A DNA stretch of 64,000 bases from Alteromonas ponticola (GTDB lineage: Bacteria; Pseudomonadota; Gammaproteobacteria; Enterobacterales; Alteromonadaceae), in contig NZ_JAATNW010000006.1 of the NCBI RefSeq assembly GCF_012911815.1, forward strand, positions 310,001 to 374,000, written 5' to 3'. The first letter of the stretch is position 1. Each line of letters begins with the position of its first letter. Below are positions 17,635-27,319 of this stretch, piece by piece. A program made the position numbers and the translations under genes. The notes beneath the pieces are model-generated. The model made no database searches. It worked only from the letters and a program-made list of their open reading frames with translations, and was not told where the DNA came from.

Positions 17635-20349
17635 GTGAGCTATCAAAAAATCGACACATTACAGGTCAATAACACCGACTATCAGATGGTCAGTTTTGAC
17701 AAAGTAGCTGAGCGCTACGATATAGACCGACTACCTTTTTGTATCAAAATTCTGCTGGAAAATTTACTCCGCCACGAGCAGGATGACTTTGTTGAAAAAG
17801 CACATATTGAAGCCGTGGCCAAATGGGATACCGGCACCGAAATTTCACAGGAAATTTCATTTGTACCTGCCCGGGTTATTTTGCAGGACTTTACCGGCGT
17901 TCCTGCTATCGTTGACCTTGCGGCCATGCGTGATGCCATGCAAAAGTTAGGTGGCGAAGGACAGTCAATAAACCCATTGAGCCCGGTAGAACTCGTTATT
18001 GATCATTCAGTAATGGTGGATTACTTTGGCTCTGAAGATTCACTGGAGAAGAATACTTCGGTAGAAATTCAGCGTAACGAAGAGCGTTATCAGTTCCTTA
18101 AGTGGGGACAGTCGTCGTTTGATAACTTCAAGGTGGTACCGCCCGGTAGAGGTATCGTTCATCAGGTTAATCTTGAATACCTTGCCCGCTGTGCATTCAG
18201 TAAATCTGAAAACGGTCAAAACTGGGTCTATCCGGACACGTTAGTAGGTACTGACTCACATACTACAATGATTAATGGGCTGGGAATACTTGGCTGGGGT
18301 GTCGGCGGCATCGAAGCAGAAGCTGCGATGCTTGGCCAGCCTGTAAGTATGCTGGTGCCTAAAGTAGTTGGCTTCAAATTATCGGGGCGATTAGCTACCG
18401 GTGTTACTGCTACAGATATGGTACTAACTATTACAGAGCAGCTTCGTAAACACGGGGCCGTGGGCAAATTCGTTGAATTTTATGGCCCGGGCATTAAACA
18501 TCTGACCGTGGCTGACCGCGCTACCATTGCCAATATGGCACCTGAATACGGTGCAACCTGCGGTATTTTCCCGGTAGACGAAGTAACCATGGATTACATG
18601 CGTTTAACTGGTCGTAGTCAAGAGCAACTCTCGCTGGTGGAAAACTACGCGAAAAAGGCTGGCTTATGGCACGATGACCATACTAAAGATGCCGTGTATC
18701 ACGAAACCCTCGAATTAGAGCTCAGTGATGTGGTCCCTTCCATCGCCGGCCCTAAACGGCCACAAGACAGGATTCGGCTTGATGAAGCTGCCGGGGCATT
18801 CAAGGACTGGTATCGCAAACAAATTGATGTTGAAGTGGTGGACGAAAAAACCGACTTTGTCGCAGAAGGCGGAGCGACGCCCGAATTGGATGAAGACCAC
18901 GCTTCTTTCGTTGAATTTCAAGGCAATAAATTTAACTTAGAAGACGGCGCGATTGTTATCGCGGCGATTACCAGCTGTACCAACACGTCAAACCCCTCAG
19001 TGTTAATGGCCGCAGGTTTACTGGCGAAGAAAGCGCGCGAAGCCGGTCTGTCACGTAAACCCTGGGTAAAAACCTCGCTTGCACCAGGCTCGCAGGTGGT
19101 CACTCAATATCTGGAAAATGCCGGGCTGATGGCGCCACTGCGTGAGTTAGGTTTTAATTTGGTCGGCTACGGCTGCACAACCTGTATTGGTAACTCCGGC
19201 CCGTTACCAGATGAAATATCTGATGCCGTCAGAAAAGCTAAGCTAACGGTAACGTCGGTATTATCAGGTAATCGAAACTTTGAAGGTCGCATACACCCAG
19301 ATGTAGCTGCCAACTATCTTGCCTCGCCACCATTAGTGGTAGCTTACGCACTTGCGGGCAACATGAATATTGATATCTCAAGTGAGCCGCTGGGTAAAAC
19401 CAAAGACGGCACACCTGTCTACTTAAAAGATATCTGGCCTACCGAAGAAGAGATTCATCAGCACATTGATGAATTCGTGTCTGCCGACTTGTTCAAACAA
19501 AAGTATGCCGACGTCTTTAAAGGCAACGATGTATGGAATGAGCTGAAAGTGTCAGGCAGTGCGGTGTATGACTGGCCACAATCTACCTACATCAAACATC
19601 CGCCGTTTTTTGCTGATATGGGGCCGCAACCTGACCCTGTGCATGCTATCAACAACGCGAGATGCCTGGTAAAAGTAGGCGATTCCATCACCACCGACCA
19701 CATTTCTCCTGCCGGTGCAATCGCACCAGACAGCCCGGCAGGTGAGTACCTGCAGGAAAACGGCATTAAGCCTAAAGACTTCAACTCTTACGGTTCGCGT
19801 AGAGGTAACCACGAAGTTATGATGCGCGGCACCTTTGCCAATGTCAGGCTCAAAAATCAGCTGGCACCAGGCACTACCGGCAGTGCGACTACGCACTACC
19901 CCAGTGGTGATGAAATGTCGATATTTCATGCTGCGATGCGCTACAAAGATGATGGCGTTGCGACTGTTGTTATTGGCGGTAAGGAATACGGTACCGGCTC
20001 CAGCCGAGACTGGGCTGCGAAAGGCCCTTCATTACTCGGCGTAAAAGCTGTGCTGGCAGAAAGTTATGAGCGCATCCACCGCTCGAACTTAATCGGCATG
20101 GGCATTTTGCCATTACAGTTTAAACAGGGAGATACCGCATCATCATTAAACATTAAAGGTGATGAACGTTTCAGCATCGAAAAAGTCGACCGCGGTCAGA
20201 AAGACGTTAAGGTAACCGTGGAATCTGCTGACGGTCAAATACGGACATTTGATGTAGATGTGCGTATCGATACCGCAAACGAATTTACCTACTTCGAACA
20301 TGGCGGGATCTTACAGTATGTGATTAGGCAGTATTTGCAGAAAAGCTAA
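17635..20349 (+). CDS. acnA: Aconitate hydratase A
   Basis: A 904-residue enzyme of the AcnA/IRP type, interconverting citrate and isocitrate through cis-aconitate in the TCA cycle. The three [4Fe-4S] ligands are recognisable in [11 protein letters not shown] and [10 protein letters not shown], and the C-terminal swivel domain has [14 protein letters not shown] place the start at GTG 17635, 5 bp after GGAAGGAG, rather than at an in-frame TTG 42 bp upstream that would lie inside the inverted repeat. The length is close to the usual 890-900 residues. It is a single gene with a strong terminator. The dyad upstream may be regulatory. Confidence 0.97.
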   Translation: MSYQKIDTLQVNNTDYQMVSFDKVAERYDIDRLPFCIKILLENLLRHEQDDFVEKAHIEAVAKWDTGTEISQEISFVPARVILQDFTGVPAIVDLAAMRDAMQKLGGEGQSINPLSPVELVIDHSVMVDYFGSEDSLEKNTSVEIQRNEERYQFLKWGQSSFDNFKVVPPGRGIVHQVNLEYLARCAFSKSENGQNWVYPDTLVGTDSHTTMINGLGILGWGVGGIEAEAAMLGQPVSMLVPKVVGFKLSGRLATGVTATDMVLTITEQLRKHGAVGKFVEFYGPGIKHLTVADRATIANMAPEYGATCGIFPVDEVTMDYMRLTGRSQEQLSLVENYAKKAGLWHDDHTKDAVYHETLELELSDVVPSIAGPKRPQDRIRLDEAAGAFKDWYRKQIDVEVVDEKTDFVAEGGATPELDEDHASFVEFQGNKFNLEDGAIVIAAITSCTNTSNPSVLMAAGLLAKKAREAGLSRKPWVKTSLAPGSQVVTQYLENAGLMAPLRELGFNLVGYGCTTCIGNSGPLPDEISDAVRKAKLTVTSVLSGNRNFEGRIHPDVAANYLASPPLVVAYALAGNMNIDISSEPLGKTKDGTPVYLKDIWPTEEEIHQHIDEFVSADLFKQKYADVFKGNDVWNELKVSGSAVYDWPQSTYIKHPPFFADMGPQPDPVHAINNARCLVKVGDSITTDHISPAGAIAPDSPAGEYLQENGIKPKDFNSYGSRRGNHEVMMRGTFANVRLKNQLAPGTTGSATTHYPSGDEMSIFHAAMRYKDDGVATVVIGGKEYGTGSSRDWAAKGPSLLGVKAVLAESYERIHRSNLIGMGILPLQFKQGDTASSLNIKGDERFSIEKVDRGQKDVKVTVESADGQIRTFDVDVRIDTANEFTYFEHGGILQYVIRQYLQKS

Positions 20350-20360
20350 GTTAGGTTTAT

Positions 20361-20392
20361 AGCGCTCGGTCTTCCAACCGAGCGCTTTTCAT
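20361..20392 (+). terminator. Rho-independent terminator of acnA
   Basis: AGCGCTCGGT and ACCGAGCGCT form a perfect 10-bp stem with loop CTTCCA, followed by TTTCATTT. Confidence 0.9.
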
Positions 20393-20763
20393 TTCCGAGC
20401 AAGTTTGCACGCAAATTTGCTTGCCTCCCAATGACCTCGTCATACGCACAATTTTGTTGAATAAATAATCTTGCGCACCTGGCCACTTATTGATAATTTC
20501 GTCGTTGAGCCTTGGAGATATTGGCATCCGGTGAACGGCATCTGAAATCAAAGGATGACGGGAAGTTATACTTAAGAGAAGAGATTGAGGGTTGTCTTGT
20601 CTCCAGCACTATAATTTTCTCGTTAACCAATCATCAGCAAATCTTTTCGATTCGGGCTCTAGTGCAGTTTTGCGAGAGCATTAATCTTATCTAAGGTCTG
20701 CAATAAACGCTCTAAATGGCTACGCCTAATAGGGAAATAACAAAATTATATTGAGGCAGGGAA
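20393..20763. other. Non-coding stretch between acnA and the LRR lipoprotein gene
   Basis: About 370 bp without a convincing gene. Two short overlapping frames (20357-20551 minus, 20512-20694 plus) have no recognisable product. TTTTGTTGAATAAAT near 20451 recalls the tips of IS5/IS903-type elements, but no second end or transposase is present. The last part is AT-rich and should hold the promoter of the lipoprotein gene. GAGGCAGG precedes that start codon. Confidence 0.4.
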
Positions 20764-23253
20764 ATGCTCAGATCTAATCAAAAATTGCTTTTACCATTGA
20801 TGCTTGTGGCGAACACATCGCTTTTCGGATGTGGTGGGTCGGAATCTACCGAAATACCCGCAACTTCCGAGCAAACTGAAGCGCCAACCGAGGAAGTCAG
20901 GACCTACAGAGTATCGACGTCAGTATCTGACTATGGGACTATCTCACCTGAGTCTGCTTTAGTGAATCACGGTGAAGCTGTAAGCTTTGACTTAAAGCCA
21001 GATTCTGGATTTGAAGTAGATTCAATATCAGGCTGTGATGGAATCCTTAATGAAAAAAGCTATGAAATTAAGCAAGTAATAACCGACTGTACAATAAAGG
21101 TCATTTATTCCATAGCAACAATACCGCTGAAAGTAAATATTCAAGGGCTCGACGGAGTCGTAACTATTCATGCACTTGAAGACAACTTTCAGTTCAAATA
21201 CAACGGAATCTTTGAAATACAATCCAGAAAGGGATGGAATTATAAAGCGGAGTTAGTCAAGTTCCCCGAACACCAGATGTGTACTATTGAAAATTTCGAG
21301 GGTACCACGACATCTGAATCTCCTGCAATTGAGATTAATTGCAAAAATTCACCTCTGACTTCAGATGTTATAGCAGGTCTCAGCGACGCAAACTTGCGAG
21401 CTTGTTTAACCGAAACTCTTTCCGAGAAATATGCTGATCGAGTCTATGGTATTTATTGCGAAGGTAAAAATATTGAAGACATTGCAGGCATTGATGGTTT
21501 TACACATCTTCGAGTGGTCTATTTGTTTGAAAACTTGCTTACCTCGTTAGATTTAAGTGACGTTCCGTTGCTCGAAATCCTCGGTATCAGTCAAAATCCA
21601 TTGGAGTCGTTGAACGTTAGAAATAATGTTCACTTACAGCATCTTCAAATCAGTGAAACGCTTTTAACAGATATTGATCTATCAGGAAATCCCGGCCTTA
21701 TTTCTCTTGATGCAAGCAAGAGTGCGCTCAGGTTTCTTGATGTATCTGACAATACATCGTTAAGTCTGCTTCAACTCCAAAATTCTCAGATTCAATCAAT
21801 TAGTGTTGCGAATCCGTCCTTGCAGCAAATAACAGTTCATGACACCAATCTTACATCGCTAGATTTATCACATACACCAGAACTCAAAGAACTGAATCTA
21901 GCAAATACCAAAGTTACATCGTTAGATTTTTCGAATAACAGCCAATTGGAATCGGTTTACGCATCGGCAACATCGTTATCTTCTGTGAAATTCGGCTCTC
22001 ACTCTGAATTACAAAACATTTCTTTAAACGGTTCAGCAATAACAACTATTGGTGTGTCTTCTTGTCCAGCCCTATTGGCGTTAGATGTGTCGGGAACACC
22101 TATTGAATCACTTGATTTAACTGCTAATACATTATTAAAAGAACTATCCGCATCCAGAACTCAAATCACTTCAATAGATACTAGGACTAATCGCTTACTA
22201 GAGGTGTTGAACGTAAGCGAATCGGATATAACTGAGTTGGATTTGTCTTTCAATCCAGCTTTGACCGAACTTAAATTAGACAATACTCGAATATCGCAGT
22301 TAGATTTAGGCAGAAACTCCTCACTCAGATCTTTGTGGGCTTTTGGGTCATCCCTCGCTTCATTAGACTTATCTGCCAACCCGGCCATTGAAGAAGTTAT
22401 TTTAGGGCACACCCCATTGACCCACATCAATTTAGCATCAAATACAAACTTAAGAGAGTTGGTAGTACATGACACAGAACTGGTAGACATAAATCTGATA
22501 AATGCTCCAGTTTTAGAGGAACTGTTCATAAACAACACGCAAATATCTTCGCTTAACGTTAAAAACAACACTAAGCTGGAAGTATTGCATGCCGGATATA
22601 CGCCATTGGCGGAGATCGATATATCTGCAAATTTGCTACTTAAATCTTTGGACTTAGATGGCACTGATATTTCATATCTTGATGTTTCGGCCCATCAATC
22701 TCTAGAATTTCTTTATTTAAGTTACACACAGATTAGCGAAATAGATGTTTCAGCGAACCCTTCGTTAAAAGCACTGCTTTTAGGTTACACAGATATAGCA
22801 TCTATTGACGTTTCCGCCAACGAAAGGCTTGAACACTTAGACGTTGATCGAACAAACTTGGTGGGGATAGATGTTACTCGCAACCCAATGCTGCGAGTAC
22901 TTTTTATGGAAAGTACATCCATCGACTCATTAAATTTGCTTAATAACGAAAAATTGGAGTTGTTGACGATAAGTAATACCGATATAGCATCACTCGATAT
23001 CTCTGCTAATACTGCTTTAACTAATCTTAGAGCAAATGGAACTCCGATTAACGCCTTAGATGTATCGTCGAACTTGAAATTAGAAGTACTAGAGCAACGT
23101 GACAGTCGCCTTCGCGATGTCCCCATAGGACTTGAGTTATTAGATCCTTCAGTAGTGATAGATTTCACAAATAATATATTTTTCACCGACGAAGCATTGG
23201 AGGAGCTAGATCGATTGGTATATCGCCTACGGAATCTTCGTTATGGACGATAA
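20764..23253 (+). CDS. Surface lipoprotein with about 25 leucine-rich repeats
   Basis: An 829-residue protein. A lipoprotein signal peptide ends with LFGCGG (lipidated Cys23). A Glu/Thr-rich linker follows, then a beta-rich segment (about 45-115, VSDYGTISPESALVNHGEAV, similar to repeats found in bacterial surface proteins), and from about residue 235 to 800 a continuous solenoid of roughly 21-residue repeats of the type LTSLDLSxNPxLxxLxLxxT. The spacing and T/N pattern resemble bacterial LRRs of internalin or Bacteroidetes type. It is probably anchored in the outer membrane and binds a protein or surface ligand. Base composition is more AT-rich than in acnA or the ribosomal genes, suggesting acquisition. 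Function unknown. Confidence 0.85.
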   Translation: MLRSNQKLLLPLMLVANTSLFGCGGSESTEIPATSEQTEAPTEEVRTYRVSTSVSDYGTISPESALVNHGEAVSFDLKPDSGFEVDSISGCDGILNEKSYEIKQVITDCTIKVIYSIATIPLKVNIQGLDGVVTIHALEDNFQFKYNGIFEIQSRKGWNYKAELVKFPEHQMCTIENFEGTTTSESPAIEINCKNSPLTSDVIAGLSDANLRACLTETLSEKYADRVYGIYCEGKNIEDIAGIDGFTHLRVVYLFENLLTSLDLSDVPLLEILGISQNPLESLNVRNNVHLQHLQISETLLTDIDLSGNPGLISLDASKSALRFLDVSDNTSLSLLQLQNSQIQSISVANPSLQQITVHDTNLTSLDLSHTPELKELNLANTKVTSLDFSNNSQLESVYASATSLSSVKFGSHSELQNISLNGSAITTIGVSSCPALLALDVSGTPIESLDLTANTLLKELSASRTQITSIDTRTNRLLEVLNVSESDITELDLSFNPALTELKLDNTRISQLDLGRNSSLRSLWAFGSSLASLDLSANPAIEEVILGHTPLTHINLASNTNLRELVVHDTELVDINLINAPVLEELFINNTQISSLNVKNNTKLEVLHAGYTPLAEIDISANLLLKSLDLDGTDISYLDVSAHQSLEFLYLSYTQISEIDVSANPSLKALLLGYTDIASIDVSANERLEHLDVDRTNLVGIDVTRNPMLRVLFMESTSIDSLNLLNNEKLELLTISNTDIASLDISANTALTNLRANGTPINALDVSSNLKLEVLEQRDSRLRDVPIGLELLDPSVVIDFTNNIFFTDEALEELDRLVYRLRNLRYGR

Positions 23254-23275
23254 ATCCTTATCGTGAAGCATTTAG

Positions 23276-23611
23276 TCACATATACCTTCTGCGCTCGGCC
23301 AAAATGCCGAGCGCAATAAATACCGCAACAAAACCAATGCCCTGCCAAACCCACGGAAGGAACTTGATGGTATGCAATATCAAGGGCGCGCCATATAGGG
23401 TTAGTGCACCATAACCAAACGCACACACCAACACAAATAAAATGGTCCGAATAACAAAGTGATACGGTGAAAAAAGTCGCTTGAGATGGCCATTGATAAC
23501 GTCGCCGTAAATCACTAAAAGGGTAGCCATTACCATTAAACTCATTTCAGGAAAGTAAGCGGATAACGCTTTGCTGATGCTGGCTAAGACAGAATAAAAA
23601 GGCGCAAGCAT
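23276..23611 (-). CDS. DUF3392 family inner-membrane protein
   Basis: A 111-residue hydrophobic protein with three membrane segments. The stretch MATLLVIYGDVINGHLKRL, then SPYHFVIRTILFVLVCAFGYG, fits the DUF3392 family of small gammaproteobacterial membrane proteins, which has no known function. It is convergent with the LRR lipoprotein gene and divergent from the DMT permease. Its 3' coding end contains a perfect 9-bp hairpin (23291-23314, GCGCTCGGC/GCCGAGCGC). Confidence 0.7.
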   Translation of the reverse strand: MLAPFYSVLASISKALSAYFPEMSLMVMATLLVIYGDVINGHLKRLFSPYHFVIRTILFVLVCAFGYGALTLYGAPLILHTIKFLPWVWQGIGFVAVFIALGILAERRRYM

Positions 23612-23739
23612 GACTACTTCTCGCAGTAGAAATTGAAAGGCGTGAGTGTATAGCGTAATCGCAGCAGAAAAAAGACGCTTGTGACACGATTTGGTTTTGT
23701 TATTCTGCCTGACAATTTAAAACCAAGTGCTAAGTATTT

Positions 23740-24612
23740 ATGATGGGTGAAACTGCCGCTTTGATAACTGCAGTGTGCTGGGCTGTGGCGGCTAGAATGT
23801 TTCAGGTGTTAGGGAGTTCATTCTCTCCGCTGGCGCTGAATTTCTGGAAAGGCCTGTTGGCAATGGGACTGCTGCTTATAATCACCCAGTGGTTTATGCC
23901 GCCGGTGAATCTGCCTGTCAGTGCTTATGGGTGGCTGATTTTAAGCGGCATCATTGGGATAGGTCTGGGCGATACCTTTTTCTTTAAATCGCTGAATAAA
24001 ATCGGTGACAGTCAGGCATTACTCATTGCTGAAACCATGGGGCCGATCTTAACTGCCTTATTGGCCATGGCATGGATTGCTGAGTGGTTAAGTTGGGCAC
24101 AATGGCTGGGTATTGCCATTATCATTTTGTCAGTGGATGTGATTATCAAACTGCAAAAGCGCACACAGATGCATTTGTTTGCACCCAGTGGCTATGTGTT
24201 TGCGGCGCTGGCGGCGTTGTGCCAATCGGTTGGAGCCGTGATTTCGCGAGACATTTTGACTCGCTACGAACTGGACGCTTTTAACGCCAGTCAAATTCGC
24301 CTGGCCGGGGGCATGGTTGTCATTGTTGCCCTGATGTTGTTATTGCGCCAAAACTGGTTGCCAAAAACGGCCAATTCAGCCAGGCTTTGGCGGTATTTCT
24401 TTTTAGCCACGGCGGTGGGCACCTTTGCAGCGCTGTATCTGCAGATGGTGTCGTTCACTTACACCAAAGCTGCAATTGCCGAAACCTTATTTGCTACCAG
24501 CGTGATCATCTCGCTGCTAGTGGGCTTGGTGTTGGGTGAACGGGTAAGCAAGAAGGTGTGGATATGGTCTTTCGTGGCGCTGTCTGGCGTGGGGATTCTG
24601 GTAGCAACATAA
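23740..24612 (+). CDS. EamA/DMT-superfamily permease
   Basis: A 290-residue membrane protein with about ten segments made of two EamA repeats: residues 1-130 with GIIGIGLGDTFFFKSLNKIG, and 145-290 with ATAVGTFAALYLQMVSFTYTKAAIAETL and the closing LLVGLVLGERVSKKVW. Such permeases export or import small metabolites; the substrate cannot be predicted. ATG codons at 23740 and 23743 are both possible, and neither has a strong Shine-Dalgarno. It stands alone between DUF3392 and the ribosomal operon promoter. Confidence 0.85.
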   Translation: MMGETAALITAVCWAVAARMFQVLGSSFSPLALNFWKGLLAMGLLLIITQWFMPPVNLPVSAYGWLILSGIIGIGLGDTFFFKSLNKIGDSQALLIAETMGPILTALLAMAWIAEWLSWAQWLGIAIIILSVDVIIKLQKRTQMHLFAPSGYVFAALAALCQSVGAVISRDILTRYELDAFNASQIRLAGGMVVIVALMLLLRQNWLPKTANSARLWRYFFLATAVGTFAALYLQMVSFTYTKAAIAETLFATSVIISLLVGLVLGERVSKKVWIWSFVALSGVGILVAT

Positions 24613-24650
24613 AAAGTTTCAGCTAAACAGGAATCGGTGTTGATTAATCC

Positions 24651-24679
24651 TTGTGCTGTGCAGGGTTGATCTATATAAT
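24651..24679 (+). promoter_or_regulatory. Promoter of the rpsF-rpsR-rplI operon
   Basis: TTGTGC and TATAAT are separated by exactly 17 bp, followed by a GC-rich discriminator (GCGCGCCC), as expected for stringently and growth-rate controlled ribosomal promoters. It lies about 87 bp before rpsF. Confidence 0.8.
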
Positions 24680-24687
24680 GCGCGCCC

Positions 24688-24765
24688 TTACAGCTACAAC
24701 AACTTCGTTCCTTGTCTCTATGCAGTTTGGCTGTGCTGTGGAGACTACAACCGTAAGGAGCAACA
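24688..24765 (+). promoter_or_regulatory. Possible S6:S18 autoregulatory mRNA leader
   Basis: The leader can fold with GTCTC pairing with GAGAC around an inner CAG/CTG helix, followed by ACCGTAAGGAG just before rpsF. In many bacteria the S6:S18 complex represses its own operon by binding such a leader with an exposed CCG. The pairing is my reading and was not computed. Confidence 0.35.
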
Positions 24766-25173
24766 ATGCGTCATTACGAAATCGTATTTATGGTTCACCC
24801 TGATCAGAGTGAACAAGTACCTGGTATGATCGAGCGTTATACCACTATCCTGAAGCAAGACGATGGACAAATTCATCGTTTAGAAGACTGGGGCCGCCGT
24901 CAACTGGCTTACCCAATCGAAAAACTTCATAAAGCACACTATGTACTTATCAATGCAGAAGCGACTACTGAAGCGGTTGCTGAGCTTGAGAATGCATTCC
25001 GCTTTAACGATATTATCCTGCGTAACATGGTAATGCGTACCAAGTCTGCGATCACTGAGCCTTCTCCTATGATGAAAGAAGAGCGTCGTGAGCGTCGTGA
25101 AGATTCTGCTCCTCGTACAGAGCGCACTGAGCGTTCAGAGAAGCAAACTGAAACTACTGAAGACAACGCGTAA
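24766..25173 (+). CDS. rpsF: 30S ribosomal protein S6
   Basis: A 135-residue protein starting [15 protein letters not shown] with the S6 hallmark [19 protein letters not shown]. It pairs with S18 on the platform of the small subunit. The tail beyond residue about 100 is a highly charged Glu/Arg extension ([20 protein letters not shown]), common in gammaproteobacteria. TAAGGAG is its Shine-Dalgarno. First gene of the operon. Confidence 0.97.
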   Translation: MRHYEIVFMVHPDQSEQVPGMIERYTTILKQDDGQIHRLEDWGRRQLAYPIEKLHKAHYVLINAEATTEAVAELENAFRFNDIILRNMVMRTKSAITEPSPMMKEERRERREDSAPRTERTERSEKQTETTEDNA

Positions 25174-25184
25174 GGAGAACTATC

Positions 25185-25412
25185 ATGGCTCGTTTTTTCA
25201 GACGTCGTAAGTTCTGCCGTTTTTCTGCAGAAGGTGTGACGGAAATTGATTATAAAGATATCGCTACGTTGAAAAACTACATCACCGAAAGCGGTAAAAT
25301 CGTACCTAGCCGTATCACTGGCACCAGTGCAAAGTATCAGCGTCAGCTTTCGAGCGCAATCAAGCGTGCTCGTTTCCTAGCGCTTCTTCCTTACACTGAT
25401 TCACACAAGTAA
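25185..25412 (+). CDS. rpsR: 30S ribosomal protein S18
   Basis: A 75-residue basic protein, [17 protein letters not shown], with the S18 core [27 protein letters not shown]. It follows rpsF after only 11 bp. The priB gene found between rpsF and rpsR in E. coli is absent here. Confidence 0.97.
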   Translation: MARFFRRRKFCRFSAEGVTEIDYKDIATLKNYITESGKIVPSRITGTSAKYQRQLSSAIKRARFLALLPYTDSHK

Positions 25413-25433
25413 TTGGCGAAAGAGGACTAGCAA

Positions 25434-25886
25434 ATGGAAATCATTCTACTAGACAAAATCGCCAACCTTGGCGGACTGGGTGACCAGGTAAACGTTAAAT
25501 CTGGTTTTGCTCGTAACTTCCTTTTCCCTCAGGGTAAAGCAGTTCCAGCAACTAAAGACAACGTTGAGAAATTTGAAGCTCGCCGCGCTGAACTTGAAGC
25601 AAAAATTGCTGACGAGTTAAAGGGTGCTGAAGGCCGTGCTGAAAAATTAAATGAATTGGGCGAAGTTACCATCGCTGCACCAGCCGGTGACGAAGGCAAA
25701 CTGTTCGGTTCTGTTGGTACACGTGATATCGCTGAAGCAATTACTGCTGCTGGCGTTGAAGTATCTAAGTCTGAAGTTAAGCTTCCTACTGGTACATTGC
25801 GTGAAACTGGCGAACATGAAATTGATATTCAGCTTCATTCTGATGTCATGACAACGATTAAAGTTATCATCATCGCTGAAGCATAA
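25434..25886 (+). CDS. rplI: 50S ribosomal protein L9
   Basis: A 150-residue protein, [30 protein letters not shown] at the N-terminus (the 23S-binding domain), then the long central helix and a C-terminal domain with [18 protein letters not shown] precedes the ATG. Last gene of the operon, with a strong terminator behind it. Confidence 0.97.
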   Translation: MEIILLDKIANLGGLGDQVNVKSGFARNFLFPQGKAVPATKDNVEKFEARRAELEAKIADELKGAEGRAEKLNELGEVTIAAPAGDEGKLFGSVGTRDIAEAITAAGVEVSKSEVKLPTGTLRETGEHEIDIQLHSDVMTTIKVIIIAEA

Positions 25887-25902
25887 GTTTAGCAATTTCG
25901 AT

Positions 25903-25931
25903 AAAAACCGCTCTTTTGAGCGGTTTTTTTA
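25903..25931 (+). terminator. Terminator of the ribosomal operon (bidirectional)
   Basis: AACCGCTC and GAGCGGTT pair around TTTT, with A-run and T-run on either side, so it can also stop the convergent GGDEF gene. Confidence 0.92.
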
Positions 25932-26987
25932 ATTCGGTTTTACTGGATTGGGCTTCGTGCCTATTTGGTTTGCAAACCTATGCTCGCTTGTCTCTACGGC
26001 TCTTTCTCTTTTTTTTGATCGCTTTTGCGCATACATACGCTGATCTGCTTTTTCAACCAACTCCGCGATATTATCACCATCTTCAGGAAAAGTAGCCCCG
26101 CCTATACTGGCATCTAAAGGCAAAACATTTCCTTCAAAATCAAGGTCATCTAAAAAGTGTTCACGTAGGTTTTTGCGCAGTAAGTTTAGCTCCTTATGCC
26201 CCGCTAAGCTGTTCAAAATAATCCCGAATTCATCACCACCCAAACGCGCAATAGTATCTACCTCCGGTAACGCCAATTTTAATCTTGCTGTGAATTCGAT
26301 GATTAATTTATCACCGGCTCGATGACCGAACGTGTCATTAACATATTTCAAGTTATCCATATCTATAATAAGAATGCTAAACGGTGTCCGGCTATCCTGA
26401 TTGACACTGATTAACGCCCGTAATTGCTCCATAAATACAGAGCGGTTGGCTAAACCGGTCATTTCATCTCTTCTTGCCAATCGCAACAGCTTGTCAGCTG
26501 ATAGTTGCTCGCAAAAATAAACTGTCGCAGCAATTTGCTCTGACAACAGGTTCAGCAGCACAAGATCAGTTCGTTTGAAAGCCGACACCTGCTTTGACAT
26601 CACTTTCAATACGCCCACTGTTTGAGTCTCGTGGGTAAGGGGGACCATCAGCATTGAGCCGATACCGAGGGCTAAAGACGCTTTTTTATCCACTAAAGGG
26701 TGGTCGCTGGTATCATCGCAAAATTGCGCCTTACCTGTGGTGGCACAATGTCCGGAAAGGCTTGAATTAACATCCAGATGTAAACCAAGATGTGACGCAG
26801 CAATCCCGGAAGCTGCGCGATAGACCATCAGATTGCCTTCTTTTAGTTCAATAGCAGCGCCGTCGGTATCAAGTAGGTTGAGGACTCGTTTAACGACAAG
26901 ATTCAATACAGAGCTTACATCCATCCCAATTTTGCTGATATCACGCTGGATCGCGATTACTTCAAACAGTTGAATTTGAGTGGGCAT
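25929..26987 (-). CDS. GAF-GGDEF diguanylate cyclase
   Basis: A 352-residue soluble protein if started at the ATG at 26987, which has GGGGGAG immediately upstream; a longer frame reaches 27053. It has an N-terminal GAF domain (about 10-165; GHCATTGKAQFCDD, IGSMLMVPLTHE) and a C-terminal GGDEF domain (about 170-330). All catalytic features are present: DEMTGLANRS, DMDNLKYVNDTFGH and RLGGDEFGII. It should make c-di-GMP in response to a small ligand or redox state sensed by GAF. This is the only intact GGDEF domain in the window and contrasts with the five degenerate ones from 30.2 kb on. There is no obvious RxxD inhibitory site, judged by eye. Confidence 0.9.
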   Translation of the reverse strand: MPTQIQLFEVIAIQRDISKIGMDVSSVLNLVVKRVLNLLDTDGAAIELKEGNLMVYRAASGIAASHLGLHLDVNSSLSGHCATTGKAQFCDDTSDHPLVDKKASLALGIGSMLMVPLTHETQTVGVLKVMSKQVSAFKRTDLVLLNLLSEQIAATVYFCEQLSADKLLRLARRDEMTGLANRSVFMEQLRALISVNQDSRTPFSILIIDMDNLKYVNDTFGHRAGDKLIIEFTARLKLALPEVDTIARLGGDEFGIILNSLAGHKELNLLRKNLREHFLDDLDFEGNVLPLDASIGGATFPEDGDNIAELVEKADQRMYAQKRSKKRERAVETSEHRFANQIGTKPNPVKPN

Positions 26988-27319
26988 GACTCCCCCGGTG
27001 AATACGACAAAAAATGCCCATAATTTATAACGCGACCGATTTGCGACATTCAATATGGTGTGCGCGAATCAGACTTCTATTTTTACCCATCTAAACGAGA
27101 AAAACCTTTTCTAAGATGCAGGCTTAAGTAAACATTTAAGCTTTTACTTTCACAACCAAATGATTGCAGCGCTACATTCAGGCACGACTAGTTAATACGA
27201 TAATCAGCGCGCTGCGATCAGTCGTTGCACACTGCCATGGTTATCAAAACTAGCGACAGTGCGCTCGGTTCGCTCAACTAGATTATTTCAACGTATCGCC
27301 GAAACGGTAAAGCTGTAAG

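Noticed and set aside
20393-20763. Insertion-sequence remnant suggested by TTTTGTTGAATAAAT and two short frames
   Set aside because: No matching inverted end, target duplication or transposase motif was found; one short motif is not enough.
21460-23150. Repetitive DNA in the LRR gene as a CRISPR-like or satellite array
   Set aside because: The repeats are degenerate at DNA level, keep one reading frame and encode LRR units.
23291-23314. GCGCTCGGC/GCCGAGCGC hairpin as terminator of the LRR gene
   Set aside because: It lies inside the DUF3392 coding region and has no T run on either strand; it only resembles the acnA terminator stem.
27054-27319. GCTTAA/TTAAGC dyad near 27122-27141 as a terminator or small RNA
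   Set aside because: The stem is only 6 AT-rich base pairs, and the gap shows no other promoter or gene signal.
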